Source: Pseudomonas sp. S35 (GTDB lineage: Bacteria > Pseudomonadota > Gammaproteobacteria > Pseudomonadales > Pseudomonadaceae). From it: DNA of 64,000 bases. The first letter of the stretch is position 1; each line of letters opens with the position of its first letter. Shown here one piece after another: positions 48,186 to 56,574 of this stretch. The stretch is from positions 1,302,001 through 1,366,000 of the forward strand of contig NZ_CP019431.1 of assembly GCF_009866765.1 (NCBI RefSeq). Reading direction: 5' to 3'. Under the pieces are notes generated by a model. That model did no database searches, was not told the DNA's origin, and was given only the letters and a program-made list of their open reading frames with translations. A program made the translations under genes and the position numbers.

Positions 48186-48225
48186 AAAAAGGCGGCTACC
48201 TGTTGAGGGTAGCCGCCTTTGTTTT
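48186..48225. terminator. bidirectional terminator between the haemoglobin gene and gcd
   Basis: AAGGCGGCTACC-TGTTGAG-GGTAGCCGCCTT with A-run before and TTTGTTTT after. It serves the plus-strand four-gene unit and, on the minus strand, gcd. Confidence 0.93.
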
Positions 48226-48239
48226 ACCGCTAGTCTTGC

Positions 48240-50648
48240 TTAATCCGGCAGTTTAAACGCCATCACATAGTCACCCTGCTTGGTCCCCAGGGAACCATGA
48301 CCACCCGCCACGACCAGCACGTATTGCTTGCCGTCCTTGCCGGTGTAGGTCATCGGTGTGGTTTGCGCGCCGGCTGGCAGGCGGCCTTCCCACAGTTGCT
48401 TGCCGTTTTTCACGTCATAGGCACGCAGGTACTGGTCCAGGGTGCCGCTGAGGAAGGACACGCCACCGGCAGTGGTGAACGTACCGCCCAGGCTAGGCAC
48501 GCCCATGCTCAGTGGGATCGGCACTGGCGAGCTGTCACGCACGGTACCGTTCTTGTGCATCCAGATGGTTTTGTGGGTGGTCAGGTCGACCGCGGCCACA
48601 TAACCCCACGCCGGTGCCTGGCACGGCAGGCCCATTGGCGACAGCATGGCTTCAAGGATCACGCCGTACGGCGCGCCTTTGTTCGGCTGCACGCCTTCGG
48701 TTTCGCTGACGCGCGGGCCTTGCTTGGCGATGTCGGCGGCCGGGATCAGCTTGGACTTGAACGCCATGTAGCTAGGGTTCACGAAGGCGACCTGGCGTAC
48801 CGGGTCGACGGAAATGCCACCCCAGTCGAACACGCCGAAGTTACCTGGGTAAACGATCGAACCTTGCAGCGACGGCGGGGTGAACGGGCCGTCATAACGC
48901 ATGGATTTGAAATCGATGCGGCACAGCAGTTGGTCGAACGGCGTCACGCCCCACATGTCGCGCTCTTTGAGCGGCGGCGGCATGAAGTTCAGCTCGGACT
49001 TCGGCTGGGTCGGGGAGGTGCGGTCGCCCGCCACTGCGCCCTGCGGCACGGCCACTTCGTGGATCGGCACGACTGGCTGGCCAGTGGCGCGGTCCAGCAC
49101 ATAGATGCTGCCTTGCTTGGTGGATGCCATGACGGCCTGCTTCACGCCGGCGTCGGTCTTGATGTCGATCAGCGACGGCTGGCCGCCCACGTCCATGTCC
49201 CACAGGTCATGGTGAGTGAACTGGAAGGTCCACTTCACGTGGCCCGTGTCGATGTCCAGCGCGGTCAGGCCAGCGGCGTACTTCTCGGAATCGTCGGTAC
49301 GGTCGCCGCCATACTGGTCGGGCATCTGGTTGCCCATCGGCAGGTAAAGCATGCCGAGTTTTTCATCCACGGCGAACATGGACCACATGTTCGGCGAGTT
49401 GCGGGTGTAGGTCTTGCCCTCGGCCAACGGGGTGGTGTCGTCCGGGTTGCCGCTGTCCCAATTCCACACCAGCTTGCCGGTGTGCACGTCGAACGCACGG
49501 ATCACGCCGCTTGGCTCGTCAACGGAGACGTTGTCGGTCACGTGGCCGCCGATCACGACCAGGTTCTTGGTCACGGCCGGTGGCGAGGTGGAGTAGTAAC
49601 CACCTGGGGCGAAGCTGCCGATGTTGGCACGCAAGTCGACCTGGCCTTTGTCGCCGAAGTCTTCGCACATCTTGCCGGTGTCGGCGTTCAGGGCGATCAG
49701 GCGGGTGTCGGCGGTCGGCACGAAGATGCGCTTGGGGCAGGCGTTAGGCGTTGCCGGGCTGGCGCTGCCGGTCGGGCTCTGCTCGGAAGCGTAGGCGGCG
49801 TCATCGTGATACGACACGCCACGGCAGGTCATGTGCGCCCAACCCTTGAAGTTCTCGGCACCCTGGGTGCTGATCTTCGGGTCAAAACGCCAGATTTCCT
49901 TGCCGGTGTCCGGGTCCAGGGCAATCACTTGGCTGTGCGGGGTACACACGTAGAGCATGCCGTTGACTTTCAGCGGAGTGTTTTCCGCGGTGGTCTCGCC
50001 TGGGTCGCCGGCGCCAGGAATGTCGCCGGTGCGGAAGGTCCACGCCGGTACCAGCGTGTGGGCGTTTTCCGGGGTGATCTGCGCCAGCGGCGAGTAACGA
50101 TCACCGAAAGCCGAACGACCGTAGGAGTTCCAGTCGCCATCGGCCTGGGACGGCGCGGCGTTGGCCATGCCCGGTACCGCGTCGCGGTCCAGTTGGCCTT
50201 TGATCTCACCAGGGTTGGTGAACTGGCTGGCGAGGGCGGCAGCACCGGCCAGCACCACGGCCACGCTCAGTGCGCCAGTGCCCAGCGGGGCAGGTTGGCC
50301 ACGCAGCAACGGACGGCGAAACCACGGCAGCAGCATGACGATGCCCAGGGCGAACAGCAGCGCCAGGCGCGGCACCAACTGCCACCAGTCCAGGCCGACT
50401 TCCCACAAGGCCCACACGGTACTGGCGAACAGCACCAGCGCGTACAGGCCCAGCGCTGCGCGGCGGGTAGCCAGCAGCAAGACGCCGGTGAGGGCGATGC
50501 CGATACCGGCCAGCAGGTAATACAGCGACCCGCCGAGCATCGTCAGCTTGATACCGCCGGCCAGCAAGGCCAGGCCCATGATCAGCAGCAAGACGCCTAG
50601 CAGCCTGGGCAGCAGGCGGCTTGGGCTTGAAGCACCATCAGTGCTCAT
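48240..50648 (-). CDS. gcd: membrane-bound PQQ-dependent glucose dehydrogenase
   Basis: An 802-residue quinoprotein. Five N-terminal membrane helices (residues about 12-145) carry the ubiquinone site. A periplasmic eight-bladed PQQ propeller follows (DWNSYGRSAFGDRYSPLAQITPEN at its start; repeated GxxWxFD-type blade motifs such as GKEIWRFDPK and GKLVWNWDSG). It oxidises glucose to gluconolactone in the periplasm and feeds electrons to ubiquinone, the first step of direct glucose oxidation and mineral-phosphate solubilisation in pseudomonads. It is monocistronic with a 442-base upstream region that includes a palindrome and a REPIN. Confidence 0.96.
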   Translation of the reverse strand: MSTDGASSPSRLLPRLLGVLLLIMGLALLAGGIKLTMLGGSLYYLLAGIGIALTGVLLLATRRAALGLYALVLFASTVWALWEVGLDWWQLVPRLALLFALGIVMLLPWFRRPLLRGQPAPLGTGALSVAVVLAGAAALASQFTNPGEIKGQLDRDAVPGMANAAPSQADGDWNSYGRSAFGDRYSPLAQITPENAHTLVPAWTFRTGDIPGAGDPGETTAENTPLKVNGMLYVCTPHSQVIALDPDTGKEIWRFDPKISTQGAENFKGWAHMTCRGVSYHDDAAYASEQSPTGSASPATPNACPKRIFVPTADTRLIALNADTGKMCEDFGDKGQVDLRANIGSFAPGGYYSTSPPAVTKNLVVIGGHVTDNVSVDEPSGVIRAFDVHTGKLVWNWDSGNPDDTTPLAEGKTYTRNSPNMWSMFAVDEKLGMLYLPMGNQMPDQYGGDRTDDSEKYAAGLTALDIDTGHVKWTFQFTHHDLWDMDVGGQPSLIDIKTDAGVKQAVMASTKQGSIYVLDRATGQPVVPIHEVAVPQGAVAGDRTSPTQPKSELNFMPPPLKERDMWGVTPFDQLLCRIDFKSMRYDGPFTPPSLQGSIVYPGNFGVFDWGGISVDPVRQVAFVNPSYMAFKSKLIPAADIAKQGPRVSETEGVQPNKGAPYGVILEAMLSPMGLPCQAPAWGYVAAVDLTTHKTIWMHKNGTVRDSSPVPIPLSMGVPSLGGTFTTAGGVSFLSGTLDQYLRAYDVKNGKQLWEGRLPAGAQTTPMTYTGKDGKQYVLVVAGGHGSLGTKQGDYVMAFKLPD

Positions 50649-50809
50649 AGTGTGTTTCTCCGTGACGTTGGAATAATTGTGTAACCCCGTGCTTCATTCA
50701 CTGTAGATGACGATTCGGCACGGGCTTGGTTCAGCGTTAATTCGGTTTTTCTGGGGATAACGACGGTTATCCACAGGCGGGCGATTTATCCCCAGGCGCG
50801 GGTCGGTGT

Positions 50810-50825
50810 AAGACAGCGCTGTCTT
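50810..50825. promoter_or_regulatory. 16-base perfect palindrome upstream of gcd
   Basis: AAGACAGCGCTGTCTT, 160 bases upstream of the gcd start. A candidate operator; it does not match the HexR site as I know it. The binding protein is unknown. Confidence 0.4.
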
Positions 50826-50984
50826 TTGGCGTGGGAGTTATCAGCAAGATGGGGTCGACCGGGGAGTGAAACGTTTCAGGTTGTTGCGAAGGATAAAGCG
50901 CGGAGGCGTTTAGAGAAAGCCTAAATCGCAAGATGCATCATTTCAGATTTGGTAACAGTGACGAAGTGTCGCTGCAAAAATGAA

Positions 50985-51073
50985 TGTGGGAGGGGCTTGC
51001 CCCCGATGGCGGTGCGTCAGTTAAAAATAGGTTGACTGACCAACCGCTATCGGGCGTAAGCCCCCTCCCACAG
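50985..51073. repeat. REPIN next to the TonB-receptor stop
   Basis: Inverted pair TGTGGGAGGGGCTTGCCCCC / GGGCGTAAGCCCCCTCCCACA, with CGATGGCGGT and ACCGCTATCG pairing inside. One base of the right unit (CGTAAG for CAAG) has drifted. Confidence 0.9.
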
Positions 51074-51090
51074 GGGATTTTCAGTGTTTT

Positions 51091-53109
51091 TTAGAAGGTA
51101 GTGCGCAGGCCCACTTGCACGCTCCTGCCCGGTGCCGGCGCGATATCGCGCAGGATCGAGCTGGCATAGCGCACAGTCTGGTTGGTCAGGTTTTCACCGT
51201 TCACAAACGCCAGCCACTGGCTGCCGCCGACATTGAAGTGGTAACCGGCGCTCGCGCCCAATGTGGTGTAGCCATCGGTGCCGTTTTCGTTATCCGGCAC
51301 ACGGCCCTGGCCAGCGGCGTGTTCGACGTCGATGCGCGCCTGCCAGCGGTCCAGTTCCCACAGCAAGCCGCTGTTCAAGCGCAACGGGGCGATGCGCGGC
51401 AAGGCTTCGCCGGTGTCGAGGTTGGTGGCGCGGGTGTAGTCGCCTGACAGCTCCAGCGCGAATTTGCCGTAGGCGCCTTCGCCGAGCTTGATGTGATCCT
51501 GGGCTTCGAAGCCGGCGAAACGTGCCCGCACGCCGGAATATTCGTACTCAGGAATGCCATCCGCGTCTTCTTCGCCTTCATCGTTCAGCGTACGACCCGT
51601 GCCCAGCAGGCCGATGTAATTGGAGAAGCGGCTGTAGAACACGCCGAAGCTGCCCTTGTGCGTGCCATTGTCAAAGCGCAGGGCCAGGTCGCTGGACACG
51701 GCCTTTTCTTTTTTCAGGTTGGCATCGCCCAGCTCATAGGTGCCGGTGGCGACGTGGGCGCCGTTGGCATACAGCTCGTAGAAGGTCGGCGCGCGCTCGG
51801 TGTAGCCCAGGGTCGCGGCCAGCGACCAGATGGGCGTCAGCGTATACACCGCGCCGGACGACAGGCTGGCGGCGGTGAAGTCGTTGGTCTTGTCGGCACC
51901 GGCAAAACGCGCGTTGCCCTTGGCGTCCGGGTCGACGCTGGTGTGCTCCAGGCGCCCGCCGAGGCTGAGCTTGAGGCGCTCGGTGGCCTGCATTTCTTCG
52001 AGGATAAACAGCGCCCCGGCGTTGGTGTCGGTCTGCGGCACGAAGGCTTCTTCACCGAGGGCCGAGAACTCGTTGCGGGTTACTTGGGCGCCCACCACGC
52101 CATCGAACGGGCCAACGGGCTGGTGACGCGCTTCGACGCGGGCTTCATAGCCTTTGTTCTTGAAGATCGTGCCGGTTTCGCCGCCTTCGATTTCGCGGTG
52201 CTCGTAGTCGGTGTAGCCCGCGTCGAGTTTGACCGAGGTGAACGGGCCTTGCAGGTTGCGGATCTCGGACGCAAAGGCGTAGTGATCCTGCTTCATGCGG
52301 ATGCGCACTTCCTGCTCGGCCGGCGAGCCGTAGTTGCTGTCGTAGCTGCTGTAGGACAGCCCGGCATAACCGTCGTCCCAGGTGTAGGAGCCGCCTACCG
52401 CGCCGCCGTCCTGGCGCCCGTCGCTGTTGCCCAGGCGAGCGTTTTTGCCGGGGCCGTCTTCGCTGTCCGCTGCGTGGCGGCTGCGGGCCTGGCCAGGGAT
52501 TTTCAGGTCATTGAATTCCCGCGCATTGGCGTCCAGGTGCAAGGCGAAGGTGCCGTTGCCGGCTTCCAGCTTGCCCGCGCTGCTGCGGGTGGTGTCGGCG
52601 CCGCCGTAGCGCAATTCACCGGCACCGTGGATGCCTTCGATGGCCTCGGTGGGGATGCGGTTGTCGAAGGTATTGACCACGCCGCCGATGGCGCTGCCGC
52701 CGTACAGCAGGGCGGCCGGGCCGCGCACGATTTCAATGCGCTCGACGTTGACCGGGTCCAGCGGCACCGCGTGGTCATAGGACAGCGACGACGCATCCAG
52801 CGCGCCCACGCCGTTGCGCAAAATGCGTATACGGTCGCCGTCCTGGCCACGAATGATTGGCCGGCTGGCGCCTGGGCCAAAGTACGAGGAGGACACGCCC
52901 GGCTGCTTGTTCAGGGTTTCGCCAAGGCTGCCTTTTTGTTGCAGGGTCAGGTCGTCGCCTTCCAGCACGGTGGTCGGTGAGGCGAGCTGCTCGCTGCCCA
53001 GCGGGTTGCCGGTGATGACTTGGGGTTGCAGCTCAAGGGCGTGGGCTTCGGAGCAGATCAACAGGGCGGCGGCAAGCGGGGTCAAGCGCCACACAGAAGA
53101 GAGGGACAT
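51091..53109 (-). CDS. TonB-dependent outer-membrane receptor (ZnuD-like)
   Basis: A 672-residue receptor with signal peptide (LTPLAAALLICSEAHA), a TonB-dependent plug (~35-150: SRPIIRGQDGDRIRILRNG, VERIEIVRGPAALLYGGSAIGGVVNTFD) and a 22-strand barrel ending QVGLRTTF with terminal Phe. The DHAVPLDPVNVERIEIVRGP segment and overall size fit the ZnuD / P. aeruginosa PA0781 group, which imports zinc (or haem) under low zinc. A Zur-like inverted repeat lies ~45 bases upstream, supporting zinc control. There is no STN domain, so it does not signal to the FecI/FecR pair of this window. Confidence 0.88.
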   Translation of the reverse strand: MSLSSVWRLTPLAAALLICSEAHALELQPQVITGNPLGSEQLASPTTVLEGDDLTLQQKGSLGETLNKQPGVSSSYFGPGASRPIIRGQDGDRIRILRNGVGALDASSLSYDHAVPLDPVNVERIEIVRGPAALLYGGSAIGGVVNTFDNRIPTEAIEGIHGAGELRYGGADTTRSSAGKLEAGNGTFALHLDANAREFNDLKIPGQARSRHAADSEDGPGKNARLGNSDGRQDGGAVGGSYTWDDGYAGLSYSSYDSNYGSPAEQEVRIRMKQDHYAFASEIRNLQGPFTSVKLDAGYTDYEHREIEGGETGTIFKNKGYEARVEARHQPVGPFDGVVGAQVTRNEFSALGEEAFVPQTDTNAGALFILEEMQATERLKLSLGGRLEHTSVDPDAKGNARFAGADKTNDFTAASLSSGAVYTLTPIWSLAATLGYTERAPTFYELYANGAHVATGTYELGDANLKKEKAVSSDLALRFDNGTHKGSFGVFYSRFSNYIGLLGTGRTLNDEGEEDADGIPEYEYSGVRARFAGFEAQDHIKLGEGAYGKFALELSGDYTRATNLDTGEALPRIAPLRLNSGLLWELDRWQARIDVEHAAGQGRVPDNENGTDGYTTLGASAGYHFNVGGSQWLAFVNGENLTNQTVRYASSILRDIAPAPGRSVQVGLRTTF

Positions 53110-53151
53110 CGGACATTCCTTGGCAAGGCGGCGAAAAGACTTGATATGTAT

Positions 53152-53167
53152 AGTTACAATATAACAT
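53152..53167. promoter_or_regulatory. candidate Zur box
   Basis: AGTTACAATATAACAT: the halves GTTACA and TATAACA match the recalled Zur consensus (TGTTATA-N-TATAACA) except for one base. It lies in the divergent region between the TonB-receptor (minus) and VF530 (plus) starts and could control either gene. Confidence 0.55.
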
Positions 53168-53258
53168 TTCTTTCTGGCCGAAAACGGGAACTTTTTTTAA
53201 CTGCTCAGGCGGGGTGATAAGGTGTGCGCCTTCGTGAGCACTTTTTCATAGGCCTGGC

Positions 53259-53492
53259 ATGACCGCGACAAGCAACGACCCCCTCCACGGCGTGACTCTG
53301 CAACACGTCCTGACCACCCTGGTGGAACACTACGAATGGGAAGGCCTGGCCGAGCGCATTGATGTCCGCTGCTTCAAGAGCGACCCGAGCATCAAGTCGA
53401 GCCTGACGTTCCTGCGTAAAACGCCCTGGGCACGGGAGAAAGTCGAAGGCTTGTACGTCAAGCTGATGCGCACCAAACGCCCGCTGGATTGA
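53259..53492 (+). CDS. VF530 (DUF2132) family small DNA-binding-like protein
   Basis: A 77-residue protein matching the VF530 family ([59 protein letters not shown]). The Vibrio fischeri member has a helical fold suggested to bind DNA; the role is unknown. The next gene starts 3 bases after its stop, so it is co-transcribed with the Pr6Pr membrane protein. Confidence 0.88.
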   Translation: MTATSNDPLHGVTLQHVLTTLVEHYEWEGLAERIDVRCFKSDPSIKSSLTFLRKTPWAREKVEGLYVKLMRTKRPLD

Positions 53493-53495
53493 CCC

Positions 53496-54119
53496 ATGAA
53501 GCGGTATGTAGCGGCAGCGGCGCTGGCCGGTTGGGTCGGCCTGGCAATTCAGCAATACCTGATTTTCTATTCGCGCTGGTCCACCGGCGCCAGCCTGCTG
53601 GGCGGGCTGATCAATTTTTTCAGTTTCTTCACCGTGCTCACCAACACCCTGGCGGTGGTGGTGTTGAGCTATGCCGTGGTGAATCGCGACTGCGCGGCGA
53701 AGCGGTTCTTCCTTGCACCCAAGGTCAGCAGTGGGATCGCCGTGAGCATCCTGGTAGTGGGGCTGGCGTACAGCCTGTTGCTGCGCCATTTGTGGCAGCC
53801 CGAAGGCTTTCAGTTCATCGCCGACGAACTGCTGCACGACGTGATGCCGGTGCTGTTTTTTATCTACTGGTGGCGGTGCGTGCCCAAGGGTACGTTGCGC
53901 TTCAAGCACATCGGCGCCTGGGTGCTGTACCCGCTGGTGTATTTCGCTTATGCGCTGCTGCGCGGGGATTTACTAGGGCAGTATCAGTACCCGTTCATCG
54001 ACGTGGGCACCCTCGGTTATCCACAGGTGTTCGTGAATGCCGGGGGGATTCTGGCGGGGTTTGTGCTGATTGCGCTGGCAGTGGTGGGGCTGGACAGAGT
54101 CATCAAACCCCGCCCCTGA
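53496..54119 (+). CDS. Pr6Pr family membrane protein
   Basis: A 207-residue integral membrane protein with six helices, starting RYVAAAALAGWVGLAIQQYLIFY. Family landmarks are INFFSFFTVLTNTLAV, LLRHLWQPEG, DELLHDVMPVLFFIYWW and YPFIDVGTLGYPQV. The family name reflects six helices with conserved prolines; function is unknown. It converges with the siderophore-interacting protein gene, the stops lying one base apart. Confidence 0.85.
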   Translation: MKRYVAAAALAGWVGLAIQQYLIFYSRWSTGASLLGGLINFFSFFTVLTNTLAVVVLSYAVVNRDCAAKRFFLAPKVSSGIAVSILVVGLAYSLLLRHLWQPEGFQFIADELLHDVMPVLFFIYWWRCVPKGTLRFKHIGAWVLYPLVYFAYALLRGDLLGQYQYPFIDVGTLGYPQVFVNAGGILAGFVLIALAVVGLDRVIKPRP

Positions 54120-54120
54120 T

Positions 54121-54888
54121 TCACTCTTCTTGACCGCCCTCGGCGCGCCAGTAACCCACGGCCTTGAGGAACTCTTCATTGACCTTGTGGGTGTCCAGCA
54201 GCACGCGCCGCAACTGGCGCGACAGCTTGCTTTCGGTGGCGATAAAGCTGCACAGCGAACCCCTCGGCGGCGTCAGGTTCTGCACCGCTGCAAGCAGGTC
54301 GTCCTGGCCGCGAATCACCCAGATCACCTCGACATCAGCCTGGCTCTCCAGCGCCTGTTTTTCTGCGGCGCTCTCGATCTCGATCACCGCCAGCACTTTA
54401 CGTCCGGCCGGCAGTTCCTCCAGGCGACGACCGATCGCCGGCAGCGCGGTTTCGTCGCCGATCAGCAGGTAGCTGTCGAAGATATCCGGCACGATCATCG
54501 AGCCGCGTGGCCCGCCGATGTACAGGCGCTGACCGACCGCAGCCTGCGCGGCCCAGGTCGATGCAGGGCCATCGCCGTGCAGCACGAAGTCGATGTCCAA
54601 CTCGCCGATGTCGAGGTCATAGCGGCGCGGCGTGTAGTCGCGCATCGGCGGTTGCGGGCCGTCGCCCTTGAGGCTGAACGTTGGGCTTTCCAGGGCCTCT
54701 CGTTCGCCAGCGTTCTGCGGGAACAGCAGCTTGATGTGATCGTCACTGCCCAGGCTGATAAAGCCTGCCAGCTCCGGCCCGCCCACCGTGATGCGGCGCA
54801 TGCGCGGGGTGATGTCGACCACGCGCAGGACGTCGAGGCGGCGGAATTTGATGTCGTGGCTAACGCGATGGATGACTTGCGTATTCAT
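54121..54888 (-). CDS. siderophore-interacting protein, NAD(P)H-dependent ferric-chelate reductase (YqjH/NfeF-like)
   Basis: A 255-residue flavoprotein of the ViuB/YqjH family. The FAD-binding domain shows MRDYTPRRYDLDIGELDIDFVLHGDGPASTWAAQAAVG and the C-terminal NAD(P)H domain (SYLLIGDETALPAIGRRLEELPAG) follows. It reduces ferric siderophores in the cytoplasm to release iron. Its start overlaps the PadR-type regulator by 4 bases; in E. coli the equivalent pair YqjH/YqjI has the regulator repressing the reductase in response to iron or nickel. Confidence 0.92.
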   Translation of the reverse strand: MNTQVIHRVSHDIKFRRLDVLRVVDITPRMRRITVGGPELAGFISLGSDDHIKLLFPQNAGEREALESPTFSLKGDGPQPPMRDYTPRRYDLDIGELDIDFVLHGDGPASTWAAQAAVGQRLYIGGPRGSMIVPDIFDSYLLIGDETALPAIGRRLEELPAGRKVLAVIEIESAAEKQALESQADVEVIWVIRGQDDLLAAVQNLTPPRGSLCSFIATESKLSRQLRRVLLDTHKVNEEFLKAVGYWRAEGGQEE

Positions 54889-55433
54889 TGGGTTTTCCCG
54901 TCGGCAATGGCTTGGGCGGTGCTGTTGAGCAATGTGGCAACACGCTGGATTTCTTCCGGGCTCCAGCGCCCGTGGTGCGAATGCAAGGCGTGGCGCAGGT
55001 TATGCACCGCCTCGTGGATTTGCGGCGGGCGGTCGTGACCGCGCAGCGAGCGTTTGCTCAATTGGATGCGCATGCGCACACCGTCCAGCGCAACCGCCTG
55101 TTCGCTTAAGAAGAGACGTCCGGCGTCGGTGATTGTGTAGCGTTTTTTTCCGCCTTCGGCGTCGCCGCTGATCAATTCGCTTTCTTCCAGAAAGGTCAGC
55201 GTCGGGTAGATCACCCCAGGGCTTGGGGTGTAGGCGCCGTCAAACAGGCCTTCGATCTGGCGGATCAGGTCGTAGCCGTGGCAGGGCTGTTCAGCGATCA
55301 GGGCGGGCAGCAGCAGCTTCAGGTCGCCCGGCGCAAAGACGCGCGGGCCACGGCCGCCGCGTTCGCGGACGGGGCGTTTTTCGAAGCCGTCGCGGTCGTC
55401 ACCGTGGTCTCGGTGGTGATGAGGGTCTCTCAT
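54885..55433 (-). CDS. PadR-family regulator (YqjI/NfeR-like)
   Basis: A 182-residue regulator. The first ~30 residues are His/Asp/Arg-rich (RDPHHHRDHGDDRDG), a likely metal-binding tail as in E. coli YqjI. The winged-helix PadR domain follows (LKLLLPALIAEQPCHGYDLIRQIEGLFDGAY, SPGVIYPTLTFLEESELI). The C-terminal helical part also holds His residues (LRHALHSHHGRWS). The start at 55433 is chosen because it gives the YqjI-type N-terminus; the open frame runs 28 residues further. It precedes and overlaps the ferric reductase gene, and a palindrome upstream suggests autorepression. Confidence 0.9.
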   Translation of the reverse strand: MRDPHHHRDHGDDRDGFEKRPVRERGGRGPRVFAPGDLKLLLPALIAEQPCHGYDLIRQIEGLFDGAYTPSPGVIYPTLTFLEESELISGDAEGGKKRYTITDAGRLFLSEQAVALDGVRMRIQLSKRSLRGHDRPPQIHEAVHNLRHALHSHHGRWSPEEIQRVATLLNSTAQAIADGKTQ

Positions 55434-55466
55434 GATCGTTCTCTCTTGTCTAATTAAGATACAACT

Positions 55467-55480
55467 TAAGATATATCTTA
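55467..55480. promoter_or_regulatory. candidate PadR-type operator
   Basis: TAAGATATATCTTA, a perfect 14-base palindrome 34 bases upstream of the PadR start, with a partial second copy (TTAAGATACAACTTAAG) adjoining. YqjI-type repressors bind such AT-rich dyads over their own promoter. Confidence 0.6.
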
Positions 55481-55957
55481 CGAGAAGCGCAAAATCGCCT
55501 GACGAACGGTAGCGCAAGCAAATCTGCGCTTGGCGGGTGGTCGGTAGGGGTGAACGGAGCGTGGCACTGCTCGCCTTTAAGTGGGCGAAAACATGGCATT
55601 TTTATGAATATTAAATACAGTTGTTGGTTGGAGTATTTGCTCTAGAAGTATGCAGATTCAAGCCCGCTCTAGTCGCGTGGCCGATCTCCTACAACCTTAT
55701 GACTTATATAAGTAGTATCGGTGATTTTTGGATGTAATTAGTGGATGACAGTTAATGTTCATATTATTGAATATTAAGGTTTTTTTCTTTCTGTTCGGGT
55801 CGAGATTTATTACGCGCTAAAGCGAAGTTGCTGGCATCGTCAAGTGTGATTTCCAAGCACTATTTACCTGCGTCGCAAGACCCGGTTTATTCGTGTTTTG
55901 TCGCATTGGGAAAATCGGTTTCCCAACCAACATCTAATGCCACAACAGGTACTTAAA
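55481..55957. other. AT-rich region upstream of the fimbrial operon
   Basis: 477 bases with no credible gene and clearly lower GC than the flanks, especially 55590-55800. It contains a 12-base palindrome ACTTATATAAGT at 55702-55713 and several A/T tracts that could bind H-NS/MvaT-like proteins. It should hold the fimbrial promoter; I cannot place it exactly. Confidence 0.5.
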
Positions 55958-56449
55958 ATGCTTAAGAAGACCGCTTTCGTACTGCCGTTTCTCGCACTGG
56001 CTTTCAGCACGTCCAGCGTGTTCGCCGCAGGTGAAGCCAGCAGTGTCATCAACATCAAGGCAACGATTCCGACCAAGCAGTTCCACGCGCAGCCACGTGA
56101 CCCCAACTTCGGTCGTGACGAAACCATGAACTACAACACCGTCACCGGCGAGTTGGGCCAGTTGCGCGCCACCTACGATGTGAAAAACACGGACGGCTCG
56201 ATCAAGGCTTACATCGAAGGCGGCCCTGCGTCGTTGACCAACGGTAGCGACTCGATCGCACTGACCAATACCTTCAACGGTGTCGTACTGACCGGCTCGC
56301 CGCTGGAAGTGGTCGATGATGCCAGCTCCACTCCAGGTACCCAGGCGGACCTGGTCGTGGCTGCTGCCAAACCTGCGGATGGCGTTTCCGGGCTCTTCAC
56401 CACCAACTACACCATCGTGTTCGACCACGAGCCGCGCGTCACGCCGTGA
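55958..56449 (+). CDS. CS1-type fimbrial major subunit
   Basis: A 163-residue exported pilin. The signal peptide is LKKTAFVLPFLALAFSTSSVFA and the mature start carries the conserved N-terminal donor strand region (SVINIKATIPTKQFHAQP). It fits the CFA/I-CS1-Cbl family of alternative chaperone-usher pilins, which assemble by donor-strand complementation. The ATG 55958 follows ACAGGT; an upstream in-frame start would spoil the signal peptide. A strong hairpin after its stop separates it from the usher gene, as expected for the most abundant product of the operon. Confidence 0.88.
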   Translation: MLKKTAFVLPFLALAFSTSSVFAAGEASSVINIKATIPTKQFHAQPRDPNFGRDETMNYNTVTGELGQLRATYDVKNTDGSIKAYIEGGPASLTNGSDSIALTNTFNGVVLTGSPLEVVDDASSTPGTQADLVVAAAKPADGVSGLFTTNYTIVFDHEPRVTP

Positions 56450-56495
56450 AGCCAGGCTCGTTGAGCGGTAAGCACCGGCCTGTGGCTCGGTAGTC

Positions 56496-56538
56496 AAACC
56501 GGTCGGCAGTCAGTCTCTGTCTGTCGGTCGGCCGGTTT
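56496..56538 (+). terminator. intra-operon hairpin after the major pilin gene
   Basis: AAACCGG at ~56496-56502 pairs with CCGGTTT at ~56532-56538, enclosing ~30 bases of repeated GTC/CTGTC sequence, followed by TTTTC. A partial terminator or RNA-stability element would give excess pilin over usher. Confidence 0.6.
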
Positions 56539-56574
56539 TCTCGTATTGAAATTCGAAATCAGAGTATTCCGTTC

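Larger units (their letters stand above)
50649..51090. other. gcd / TonB-receptor intergenic region
   Basis: 442 bases without a gene. It contains the gcd promoter side (minus strand), a 16-base perfect palindrome at 50810-50825 and a REPIN at 50985-51073 adjoining the TonB-receptor stop. Confidence 0.6.

Noticed and set aside
36694..48239. Prophage or integrative element around the toxin gene
   Set aside because: No integrase, transposase, tRNA target or direct-repeat ends were seen.
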